Shown here piece by piece: positions 8,133-14,404 of a stretch of DNA of 29,655 nucleotides. The notes beneath the pieces were generated by a model. It saw only the letters and a program-made list of their open reading frames with translations, had not been told where the DNA came from and ran no database searches. The stretch covers positions 1 to 29,655 of the forward strand of contig JAPOLF010000003.1 in assembly GCA_029977305.1 (NCBI GenBank). The letters are read 5' to 3'. Position 1 is the stretch's first letter. Each line of letters opens with the position of its first letter. The position numbers and the translations under genes are program-made. This DNA comes from a bacterium. GTDB lineage: Bacteria > Chloroflexota > Chloroflexia > Thermomicrobiales > UBA6265.

Positions 8133-8922
8133 GGTGCACCGCCTGTCGCATCTCCTCGGCCGCGGCGACCCATGCGCGCGGTGCCTCCATCCGAAGGCGG
8201 AACCACGCGCGGTAGTGCGCCCGGTGCTCCTCCACGCTGAGGTGGATCGGCACCTGCTCCAACCATTCGTCCGGCACGGCATCCACTGCCGCCGCGATCG
8301 CCTCCGGGGTGACTCGCGGCGCGATACGGGCATCCGCCTCGGTGATGCTCCCCGCGATCGGCAGGAAGATGTGCTGCTCGATCCCGGCGAATGGCTTCGT
8401 CGCGTGACCGAGTTCCTTCTGGGAGCCGATCCACCGGTGGTGCTGATAAAGCGCTGCCCCGTGGTCGATCAGGGTGAGGTTCCCGTTGCGGCGGAGCAGG
8501 TTCGGATTGCGTGGGGTGCGATCGATGTTCATCACGAGCGCGTCGAACCAGACCACGTCGGCCGCGAGGTCCGGCGAAATCCCCGCCAGCCCCGGCGCCC
8601 CGATCGCCACCGCCCCGGAGAGGTAGTCCATCCCGAGGTTCGTCCCCGCGCTCCGCTCCAGCAGTTCTTGGATCTCGGAATCCGGCTCGCCGAGGGCCAG
8701 TGCCGGATCGACCTCCACCACCACCAATTCCGGGATCGGCAACCCGGCGGCGCGGCCGATCTCGCCGACCACCGTCTCTGCGATCAGGGCGCGAATCCCC
8801 TGCCCCGCCCCGCGCAGTTTGACCACATACATGCCGTCATCATCCGCCTCCACCAAGGCAGGCAGCGACCCGCCTTCCCGCAGGGGCGCGACGTAGCGCG
8901 TGGCGACAACCGACCGCAGCAT
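8125..8922 (-). CDS. HipA-like protein kinase
   Basis: A 265-residue HipA-family kinase-like protein. HipA proteins phosphorylate Ser/Thr on targets such as a tRNA synthetase, but this short subgroup lacks a HipB antitoxin neighbour and its target is unknown. Visible kinase features: the nucleotide-binding K35 in MYVVKLRGAG, E49 in a following helix, the catalytic-loop-like block FDALVMNIDRTPRNPNLL (126-143, with N132, D134, R135, N141) and the metal-binding LIDHG (D153). The HipA N-terminal subdomain is absent. The frame opens as far as 9222, but the upstream part is low-complexity Arg-rich leader. GGGAGGG directly precedes two tandem ATGs (8925, 8922); the second has the better spacing and matches the MLR-x-V-x-ATRYV start usual for this group. 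It overlaps the DUF3037 gene. Confidence 0.8.
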   Translation of the reverse strand: MLRSVVATRYVAPLREGGSLPALVEADDDGMYVVKLRGAGQGIRALIAETVVGEIGRAAGLPIPELVVVEVDPALALGEPDSEIQELLERSAGTNLGMDYLSGAVAIGAPGLAGISPDLAADVVWFDALVMNIDRTPRNPNLLRRNGNLTLIDHGAALYQHHRWIGSQKELGHATKPFAGIEQHIFLPIAGSITEADARIAPRVTPEAIAAAVDAVPDEWLEQVPIHLSVEEHRAHYRAWFRLRMEAPRAWVAAAEEMRQAVHRG

Positions 8923-9133
8923 CATCCCTCCCGACCAATCCGTGCCCACGTTGTCGCACGGCGATCCCCGCTGCCGCAACCCGCTGGCTGCCCCCGCAGG
9001 TCCGACTTCGCGCGGTCCCCACCCCCCGCGAAACCGAATCCGCGGACTGTGCGTCTCCATGGGCAACACGGGAAGCACGCGGTTTCGCCGCCGTCCTTCC
9101 CGCCGCCGATCACGGGACTGGGAGAGAGCACGC
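8923..9133. other. Divergent intergenic region, hipA-like / surface protein
   Basis: These 211 bases separate two divergent genes and must contain both promoters, but I see no hexamer pair close to consensus on either strand. The clearest structure is a two-part hairpin at 9069-9102, listed separately. A C-rich tract lies at about 9018-9031. Open frames crossing this region are extensions of the two flanking genes and have no protein-like character. Confidence 0.5.
9069..9102 (+). other. Hairpin in leader of surface-protein gene
   Basis: CGGGAAG (9069-9075) pairs with CTTCCCG (9096-9102); inside it GCGG (9079-9082) pairs with CCGC (9088-9091) around a TTTCG loop. It ends 31 bases before the ATG of the repeat protein, so if transcribed it would be a stable 5' leader element. 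It could protect the mRNA or bind a regulator; no known riboswitch consensus is recognised. Confidence 0.4.
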
Positions 9134-9976
9134 ATGGGCACCGCAACCACCGCACTGCGCATCGGGATCGTCGCCGCCGCCTTCGGCGTCATGGCTGCCG
9201 GAACTGGCGACGCCTCCGCCAAGTCCGCGGTCGCCGATTGCTCGCCCGCCCCGGCCGTCCAGATTTATGGCGGCACCATCACCAACACCACCAACGTCGA
9301 CCTCTCCGCGAACGGCGGCACCGGGATCGCCGATGCCTCGGGTGGCGATGACAACTTCGCCATGGAACAGGGCGAGGGCGTGGCCGCCTCCGGCAACGGC
9401 GGCGGGGCAGATGCCGCCGCCAACGGCGGTGCCATCGCTGCTGGCGAGGTCAACTCCGGCAACAACGCCGGCACCGCGATCGTGGTCGGCGACACCGTCG
9501 GCGGGACCATGTGCGACGGAGTCCCCACCGTCTCGGTCAACGGCGGCACCATCACCAACGTCACCAACATCAGCGCCACCGCAGATGGCGGCACGGCCAT
9601 CGCTGATGCCTCGGGCGGCAACAACAATGTCGCCATCGGGGGCGGTTCCGCCGGCAACGTCGGCGCATCGGTGGCCGGCGCCGGGAACGGCGGAGGTGCC
9701 AACGCAGCAGCCAACGGTGGCGCGGTGAGCCTGGGCGACATCAACTCCGGCAGCAATGTGGGTAACTCGATTGCCGTCGGCAACACCATCAGCGGTGGCA
9801 TCACCCCGGGCAAGCCCGGCAAGCCTGGTGGCAACGAGATCAAGGTCCCCGGCACCGTGCCGACCGTCGAAAAGATGCCCGAAACCGGAACCGGCGGCCT
9901 CCCCCTCTCTGGGGCGACGCTCGCTGGCATCGCCTCCGCAGCGGCAGGATTCCTCGGATTCCGCCGCCGCTCCTGA
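9134..9976 (+). CDS. Secreted two-repeat protein with MPETG sorting-like C-terminus
   Basis: A 280-residue surface protein of very biased composition (Gly, Ala, Asn, Thr, Ser). It has an N-terminal signal peptide (about 1-29, cleavage near DASA/KS). Two tandem repeats of about 85 residues follow (43-124 and 133-222); each runs x-GGTITNxTNxxxxAxGGT, IADASGGxxN, xGNGGGAxAAANGGA, xNSGxNxGxxIxVGxT. A Gly/Pro linker (TPGKPGKPGG) follows. The C-terminus is MPETG (248-252), a hydrophobic helix (about 255-275) and RRRS, the architecture of a sortase substrate with Met in place of the Leu of LPxTG. No sortase gene is in the window. The Asn/Gly-rich repeats suggest a beta-solenoid or amyloid-like fibre, but this is inference. 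The start is placed at ATG 9134 (GGGAGAGAG upstream), not at the in-frame ATG at 8900. Confidence 0.85.
   Translation: MGTATTALRIGIVAAAFGVMAAGTGDASAKSAVADCSPAPAVQIYGGTITNTTNVDLSANGGTGIADASGGDDNFAMEQGEGVAASGNGGGADAAANGGAIAAGEVNSGNNAGTAIVVGDTVGGTMCDGVPTVSVNGGTITNVTNISATADGGTAIADASGGNNNVAIGGGSAGNVGASVAGAGNGGGANAAANGGAVSLGDINSGSNVGNSIAVGNTISGGITPGKPGKPGGNEIKVPGTVPTVEKMPETGTGGLPLSGATLAGIASAAAGFLGFRRRS
9260..9505 (+). repeat. Surface-protein repeat unit 1
   Basis: First copy of the 82-90 residue unit (residues 43-124): GGTITNTTN, GGTGIADASGG, GNGGGADAAANGGA, EVNSGNNAG, VVGDTVGG. It lacks a short Gly/Ser insert present in copy 2. Confidence 0.8.
9530..9799 (+). repeat. Surface-protein repeat unit 2
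   Basis: Second copy (residues 133-222): GGTITNVTN, GGTAIADASGG, GNGGGANAAANGGA, DINSGSNVG, AVGNTISGG. The DNA also stays similar in the first ten codons (the GGCGGCACCATCACCAAC core occurs in both), so the duplication is recent or kept uniform. Confidence 0.8.
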
Positions 9977-10032
9977 TTCGCGAGTTCCGGCCGGTGACCC
10001 ACCCCAAACCCACCACCGGCCTTGCTCGACGT

Positions 10033-10067
10033 GAACACCCTCGGCAGACGCCGGGGGTGTTCTGTTT
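10033..10067 (+). terminator. Intrinsic-type terminator after surface-protein gene
   Basis: GAACACCCTCGGC (10033-10045) and GCCGGGGGTGTTC (10050-10062) form a 13-bp stem with one G-T wobble and a 4-base AGAC loop, followed by TGTTTCCC. It lies 56 bases after the stop codon. The T tract is short, as is usual in GC-rich genomes. It separates this gene from the histidine-kinase operon, whose proposed -35 starts right behind it. Confidence 0.85.
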
Positions 10068-10093
10068 CCCTTCCGGCCCGCAGGTTCTACAGT
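10065..10093 (+). promoter_or_regulatory. Candidate promoter of kinase-nirK cluster
   Basis: TTTCCC (10065-10070), a 17-base spacer, then TACAGT (10088-10093) as -35 and -10. Transcription would start near 10100, leaving a very short leader with GGGAG and then the ATG at 10115. The hexamers are imperfect; position directly after the terminator supports the call. Confidence 0.45.
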
Positions 10094-10114
10094 TGCCCTG
10101 ACCGGGAGCCACAG

Positions 10115-11536
10115 ATGCCGAACGACGCCCAGCACAACCCACCGGGCGACGCCTCGTCCTCCACCTTGCGACGCCTCCGCATCATTGCGGTGGTGGTGCC
10201 GGTGGTTTTCCTGATCGCGATCGATGTCCTCCATCACGTGGACGATCCCCCGTGGCTCAGTTCGTGGCCCGGCACGTTGCTCCTCGGAGGCGTCGTGGCA
10301 CTTGGTGCCCTCTTCTTCTCCGAGATGATCTTCGCCACCTTCCGCCGTATCCGGAATGACCTTGATCTGCGCAACCGCGAACTTCTCGCCCTGCATGAGG
10401 CGGGGCTCGAGATCATCGGCAACCTCGATCTCGACGCCGTGCTCCAGCGGGTGGTCGATGAAGCGCGCGACCTGGCGCACGCACGCTACGGTGCGCTGCT
10501 CGTCCTCGATGATCGCGGCGGGGTCGCCTCGTTCCACACCTCCGGGCTCGATGCCGAGACGCTGGCCAAGATGGGACACGTGCCGGTGATGCATGGCGTC
10601 ATCGGCACCGCGATGACCGATGGTGCCCCGCTCCGCATCGACGACCTCCGCAACGATCCGCGCAGCGTCGGTGCACCGGCCGGCCTCCCGCCGATGCACA
10701 ACGTGCTCGCGGTGCCGATCCGATCGCACCACATGCTCGGCAACCTCTTTGTCACCGAGTCGCTCTCCGGCGAACCCTTTTCCGCGCAGGACGAGGCCAC
10801 CCTCAGCCGCTTCGCCACGCAAGCCGCGCTCGCGATCGAGAACGCCACCCTGCACCAACAAGTGCGTGCCCTCGCCACCACCGAGGAGCGCGATCGCATC
10901 GCCCGGGAGATGCACGATTCCCTCGCGCAGGTCCTTGGATACGTGAACACCAAGTCCCAAGCCGTCGCCGCATTCCTTCGGACCGGGGACATCACCCGCG
11001 CCGAGCAGAATCTCGACCAACTCGCCGCCGCCGCCCGCGACGCCTACGCCGACGTGCGCGAGGACATCCTCGCGCTGCGCACCCACCCCGATACCCACGA
11101 CGGTCTCGCCGTCGCCCTCGTTGCCTACGGCGACCAATGGAGCCGCCAAGCCGAGGTCCCGCTGCGGTGGGAGCCTACCTCCCCCAAGGACCTCCCCGCC
11201 CTCGAACCCTATGCCGAGGTGCAGATCATCCGCATCTTCCAGGAGGCCCTCGCCAACGTGCGCAAGCACGCAGAGGCCACCGAGGTGGTCGTCTCCCTGA
11301 TGGCGAGCCCAACCAGTCTCGCCCTCGAGGTCACCGACAACGGGCGCGGCATCACCTCACCGGAACCCGGCGCCGCCCGCTTCGGACTTGCGATCATGCG
11401 CGAGCGAGCCGAGTCCGCAGGAGGCATGCTCACGGTCGCACCGAGCACGACCGGCGGCACGCGCGTCCGGGTGGAAATACCTTTCGTGTTGCAGCATCCG
11501 TCGGGGAGGGGTAGCCATGCGCATCCTGATCGCTGA
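10115..11536 (+). CDS. GAF-domain histidine kinase, NarL/LiaS type
   Basis: A 473-residue sensor kinase. Two transmembrane helices (about 22-38 and 53-75) are joined by a loop of only about 15 residues, so there is no large periplasmic sensor. A GAF domain (about 96-245) is the probable signal-input module. HisKA_3 dimerisation follows, with phospho-acceptor H267 in RIAREMHDSLAQ, then a HATPase_c domain: N box with N381 (QEALANVRKHA), G1 box DNGRG (408-412), G2 GLAIMRERA (424-432). The GAF has His residues (H141, H154, H160, H195, H205, H206) but no recognisable haem or Fe-S signature. The start is the ATG with GGGAG 6 bases upstream, not an earlier in-frame start at 10022 that lies inside the terminator. 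The regulator gene overlaps its 3' end by 20 bases. Downstream nirK suggests redox or nitrogen-oxide sensing. Confidence 0.92.
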   Translation: MPNDAQHNPPGDASSSTLRRLRIIAVVVPVVFLIAIDVLHHVDDPPWLSSWPGTLLLGGVVALGALFFSEMIFATFRRIRNDLDLRNRELLALHEAGLEIIGNLDLDAVLQRVVDEARDLAHARYGALLVLDDRGGVASFHTSGLDAETLAKMGHVPVMHGVIGTAMTDGAPLRIDDLRNDPRSVGAPAGLPPMHNVLAVPIRSHHMLGNLFVTESLSGEPFSAQDEATLSRFATQAALAIENATLHQQVRALATTEERDRIAREMHDSLAQVLGYVNTKSQAVAAFLRTGDITRAEQNLDQLAAAARDAYADVREDILALRTHPDTHDGLAVALVAYGDQWSRQAEVPLRWEPTSPKDLPALEPYAEVQIIRIFQEALANVRKHAEATEVVVSLMASPTSLALEVTDNGRGITSPEPGAARFGLAIMRERAESAGGMLTVAPSTTGGTRVRVEIPFVLQHPSGRGSHAHPDR

Positions 11537-12173
11537 CGATCACGCCCTCTTCCGCGACGGCCTGCGCAGCCTCCTCGAGGCGCGCGGGCAAGAGGTCGTC
11601 GGCGAGGCGAACACCGGTCGCACGGCGGTGGCACTCGCGCGCGACCTGCATCCCGACATCGTCCTGATGGATCTGGACATGCCGGACATGGGCGGCCTCG
11701 AGGCGACGCGCCTGATCTCCGCCGAGATGCCCGACATCAACGTGGTGGTCGTCACCGCCTCGGAGGAGGAGGCTGACCTCTTCGAGGCGATCAAGAGCGG
11801 CGCCCACGGCTACCTCCACAAGAACCTCGAGGCGGATCGCCTGATCGCCCTCTTGAACTGGGTGATGGCGGGCGAACCGGCGCTCACCCCGGGATTGGCG
11901 CGAAAGGTCCTCGGCGCGTTCGCCGCGCCGCCGGCACACGCGCCCAAGCCCGAGACGCCGGATGAGTCCCTGACGCCGCGTGAGTCCGAGGTGCTCGATC
12001 TGCTCGCCCAAGGGGTCACCTCGACGCGCGATCTCGCCGATCGCCTCTTCATCAGCGAGAACACCGTCAAGTACCACCTCAAGCAGATCCTGCAGAAACT
12101 CCACCTGCAGAACCGGGCCCAGGTCGTCGCCTACGCCATCAAGCACGGCCACGGCGCCCCGACGAGCGACTGA
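11517..12173 (+). CDS. NarL/LuxR-type response regulator
   Basis: A 218-residue two-domain regulator. The receiver domain (1-118) has the acidic pocket D7-D8, phospho-acceptor D52 (VLMDLDMP), T80 and K102 (LHKN). A Pro/Ala-rich linker (about 125-148) leads to a LuxR-type HTH (about 150-212): LTPRESEVLDLLAQG, then the recognition-helix region LFISENTVKYHLKQIL. It is the cognate partner of the upstream kinase: GGGGAGGGG and the ATG lie inside the kinase gene, giving a 20-base overlap and coupled translation. Likely targets are the genes immediately downstream (DoxX-like, nirK, cupredoxin-like), but no operator is proven. An ACCCCATC/GATGGGGT inverted repeat just after the gene is a possible site. 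Confidence 0.94.
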   Translation: MRILIADDHALFRDGLRSLLEARGQEVVGEANTGRTAVALARDLHPDIVLMDLDMPDMGGLEATRLISAEMPDINVVVVTASEEEADLFEAIKSGAHGYLHKNLEADRLIALLNWVMAGEPALTPGLARKVLGAFAAPPAHAPKPETPDESLTPRESEVLDLLAQGVTSTRDLADRLFISENTVKYHLKQILQKLHLQNRAQVVAYAIKHGHGAPTSD

Positions 12174-12177
12174 CCCT

Positions 12178-12229
12178 ACCCCATCGGATAGGCAACCAAA
12201 GCTCCGGAAACGCCCCGCCGGGATGGGGT
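12178..12229. promoter_or_regulatory. Inverted repeat before DoxX-like gene
   Basis: ACCCCATC (12178-12185) and GATGGGGT (12222-12229) are perfect 8-bp inverted copies 36 bases apart, between the regulator and the DoxX-like gene. It could be a long-loop terminator or half-sites for a looping or dimeric regulator. The spacing is long for one operator. Confidence 0.3.
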
Positions 12230-12270
12230 GCGCACGGCCTCCGCTCGCCACACTATGCGCGGAGGCAGAG

Positions 12271-12699
12271 ATGATGATCGCAACCGATGCCAACACCAGA
12301 ACCCACCGCCAGCTCCCGCTCATCGGGATGGCATGGGTGGTGGTGCGCATCGGGGTCGGCTGGTTCTGGCTCGATCAAGGCACCGCGCAGGCCCGCAGGG
12401 GCGCCGCCGCGGTCGGGACGATCGAATCGGTGGCCGGGGTCGCCATCATCCTCGGGATCCTCGTCGGGGTCTCCGCCTCCGTCGCCCTCATGGTCGGCTG
12501 GACCGGCATCGCAACCGTCGCAGGAACCCATCTTGCGATTGACGCCGCTGCGGTCGCCGCGACCCTCAGCCTCATCTGGGGTTGGAAGGTCGCCGGAACC
12601 ATCGGATTCGACCACTGGCTGCTCGCGCGGGTCCGCCGCGCTGCACGACCGGTGGAGCGAGGCACGACGTCGGTCGCGCCTCAACCGCCCGTGCGGTAG
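12271..12699 (+). CDS. Small DoxX-like membrane protein
   Basis: A 142-residue protein with four predicted transmembrane helices (about 18-35, 45-65, 68-85, 90-108). The first helix block, AWVVVRIGVGWFWLDQGTAQ, resembles the DoxX/DoxD entry helix (x-LR-x-x-x-G-x-x-F-x-x-x-G-x-x-K). DoxX-type proteins are small membrane subunits linked to quinone or thiol-redox reactions, and their roles are mostly undefined. GGAGG is 5 bases before the ATG at 12271; a second ATG follows directly at 12274. The frame opens further upstream, but into the response-regulator gene. nirK starts 59 bases downstream, so co-expression with nitrite reductase is likely, and it might help feed or assemble the copper enzyme. 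Family assignment is tentative. Confidence 0.65.
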   Translation: MMIATDANTRTHRQLPLIGMAWVVVRIGVGWFWLDQGTAQARRGAAAVGTIESVAGVAIILGILVGVSASVALMVGWTGIATVAGTHLAIDAAAVAATLSLIWGWKVAGTIGFDHWLLARVRRAARPVERGTTSVAPQPPVR

Positions 12700-12727
12700 T
12701 CGACGCGGTCGACCCACGGGCAACGCG

Positions 12728-12744
12728 TGCGGGGAGATCCCGCA
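12728..12744 (+). other. Hairpin abutting nirK ribosome-binding site
   Basis: TGCGGG (12728-12733), GAGAT loop, CCCGCA (12739-12744). The last A of the stem is the first base of the AGGAGGA Shine-Dalgarno sequence (12744-12750). A GTCGAC-GCG-GTCGAC repeat lies just upstream (12699-12713), overlapping the previous stop codon. Either could affect nirK translation or transcription; neither matches an FNR-type TTGAT-N4-ATCAA box. Confidence 0.4.
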
Positions 12745-12758
12745 GGAGGATCAGGGCC

Positions 12759-13859
12759 ATGGGCCTCATGCAGTTTCCGGTCGCTCCGAAAGTCGCCGAG
12801 GAGCAGGTGCAAGAATTCCTGAGGCATGCCGGCGCGAACCGCCGCACCATGCTGCGATCCGGTGCCGGCCTCGGGTTGGCCGCCGCAGCCCTCGCGAGTT
12901 TCGGTGGTGCTGCCACCTTCGCCCAGGAAGCCACCCAGGCCCCGGGAGAGAGCGTCGGATCGGACCCGCACGCGGAGGGCACCGGTCACGCATCGCCGGT
13001 GCCGAGTGGCGAGGCGGTCTTCACCCTCTACGATCCGTCCCTCCCCGCGGTCGAGAACGGCGACAAGGACATCACCATCGTTGCCAAGGACGCCGCCGTC
13101 TTCGTCGCCAAGGACGTCCCCTACGCCGGGTGGACCTACGACGGCACGATCCCCGGACGGGCCCTCCGCGTCCGCGAGGGCGACATGGTGAACTTCACCT
13201 TCGAGGTCGACCCGACGGCCTCCACGGCCCACTCTGTCGACTTCCACTCGGCGAAGACGCCGCCGAACGTCAACTACAAGACCGTGCTCCCCGGCGAGTC
13301 GTTCTCCTGGTCGTTCCCGGCGACCACCGCCGGTTGCTTCATGTACCACTGCGGCACGCCGCCGGTGCTGATGCACATCGGTGCCGGGATGTACGGGCCG
13401 ATGATCGTCGATCCGAAGGACGGGTGGGATCCTGCGCAGGAGTTCGTCTTCACCCAGAGCGAGTTCTACCTGAAGGAAGGCGAGAACGGCTTCATGGTGC
13501 CGGACTATTCGGCGATGCTCGGCAACGGCAGTGCCACCTTCGTCACCTTCAACGGCTACGCCAACCAGTACGTCGACAACCCGATCCCGATCAAGGTCGG
13601 TGAGAAGGTTCGCGTCTTCGTCCTCAACGCCGGGCCGAACGTGTGGTCGAGCTTCCACGTGGTGGGCGCGATCTTCGACAAGGCCTACATCAACGCCAAC
13701 CCGAACAACCTGCTCCAGGGCCTGCAGTCGATCACCATCGGACCAGGGGACGGCGCGATGGTCGAGTTCACGGTCGAGGAACCAGGCAACTACGTTGCGG
13801 TGAACCACGCCTTCGGGCACGCCGCTCAGGGTGCGATCGCGATCTTCGCGGCCTCCTGA
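12759..13859 (+). CDS. nirK: Copper-containing nitrite reductase, Tat-exported
   Basis: NirK reduces nitrite to nitric oxide outside the membrane. The 366-residue protein has a twin-arginine signal (RRTMLRSG, 28-35, then a hydrophobic Ala/Gly core) and two cupredoxin domains. All metal ligands can be placed: type 1 copper H158, C198, H206, M211; type 2 copper H163, H197, H350; catalytic D161 and H300 (equivalents of Asp98 and His255 of the Alcaligenes enzyme). Key blocks are AHSVDFHSAK, MYHCGTPPVLMHIGAGM, SSFHVVGAIFD and VNHAFGHAAQGA. The Cys-to-His ligand loop is one residue shorter than in classical proteobacterial NirK. AGGAGGA lies 8 bases upstream. A cupredoxin-like gene follows behind a strong hairpin. 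It lacks fused cytochrome or extra cupredoxin domains, so it needs a separate electron donor. Confidence 0.9.
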   Translation: MGLMQFPVAPKVAEEQVQEFLRHAGANRRTMLRSGAGLGLAAAALASFGGAATFAQEATQAPGESVGSDPHAEGTGHASPVPSGEAVFTLYDPSLPAVENGDKDITIVAKDAAVFVAKDVPYAGWTYDGTIPGRALRVREGDMVNFTFEVDPTASTAHSVDFHSAKTPPNVNYKTVLPGESFSWSFPATTAGCFMYHCGTPPVLMHIGAGMYGPMIVDPKDGWDPAQEFVFTQSEFYLKEGENGFMVPDYSAMLGNGSATFVTFNGYANQYVDNPIPIKVGEKVRVFVLNAGPNVWSSFHVVGAIFDKAYINANPNNLLQGLQSITIGPGDGAMVEFTVEEPGNYVAVNHAFGHAAQGAIAIFAAS

Positions 13860-13875
13860 TCGACACCCGCAGCAC

Positions 13876-13906
13876 TCCCGGGGCGAGGAATGGTCTCGCC
13901 CCGGGA
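13876..13906 (+). terminator. Strong hairpin after nirK
   Basis: TCCCGGGGCGAG (13876-13887) and CTCGCCCCGGGA (13895-13906) form a perfect 12-bp stem with a GAATGGT loop, 16 bases after the nirK stop and 15 before the next ATG. There is no T tract, so it may stop transcription only partly, or cap and stabilise the nirK mRNA, lowering expression of the next gene. Confidence 0.65.
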
Positions 13907-13921
13907 AACCGCCATTCACGG

Positions 13922-14401
13922 ATGACCACCATGGACGACCGCACCATCACCAGCGACACGGGCTTGTTCACGCTCCCCGCGCGACGGCGGGTGATTGCCG
14001 TGTTGGGCGTCGTGCTCATCGCAGCGTTGGTACTGCTCGTCACGATCTGGTGGCCGACCCATGACACGCCACCAGCATCGGAGCTCACCGCCCATCCGCC
14101 GTCCGCGTGGTCGATCACGGATGAGGGACTCACGGTGGACGTCCCGGAAGGGTTGGCAGCTTACGGCCACCCGTTCGCGCTCCCACCGACCATCACGTTG
14201 CACCCAGGACAGCGCATCATCGTGCGCAACCACGATTCCATCACCCACGTGGTGCTAGGCATGGCGGTGAAGGCAGGACGCTCCGCCGATCGTGTGCTCG
14301 AGCGGCCCGGACTGGAGATCTACAGCGACGGCTGCGCCGCCCACACCGTCGGCATCGGGATGACCACGCTGATCATCACGAAGGCCGCCCCCACGCCCTA
14401 G
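13922..14401 (+). CDS. Membrane-anchored cupredoxin-like protein
   Basis: A 159-residue protein with an N-terminal cytoplasmic tail, one transmembrane anchor (about 22-44) and a beta-rich outer domain. In the last 65 residues are TITLHPGQRIIVRNHDSITH (about 90-109) and GCAAHTVGIGM (137-147). These resemble the type 1 copper site of small cupredoxins: an N-terminal His (H109, or H104), then Cys138-x2-His141-x5-Met147, close to the C-x2-H-x4-M of plastocyanins. Position directly after nirK makes an electron-donor or copper-handling role attractive. An unusual ligand loop length means copper binding is unproven. The first ATG (13922) is used; the ATG at 13931, with GGA at proper distance, is an alternative. 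It converges on the HtrA gene with only 3 bases between stops. Confidence 0.7.
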   Translation: MTTMDDRTITSDTGLFTLPARRRVIAVLGVVLIAALVLLVTIWWPTHDTPPASELTAHPPSAWSITDEGLTVDVPEGLAAYGHPFALPPTITLHPGQRIIVRNHDSITHVVLGMAVKAGRSADRVLERPGLEIYSDGCAAHTVGIGMTTLIITKAAPTP

Positions 14402-14404
14402 CCG

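Noticed and set aside
9110..11269. Open frame of 719 codons on the minus strand
   Set aside because: It lies opposite the surface-protein and kinase genes, which have signal peptides, domain motifs and ribosome-binding sites. Its product is low-complexity Gly/Val/Asp/His without a domain; such frames are common antisense to GC-rich genes.
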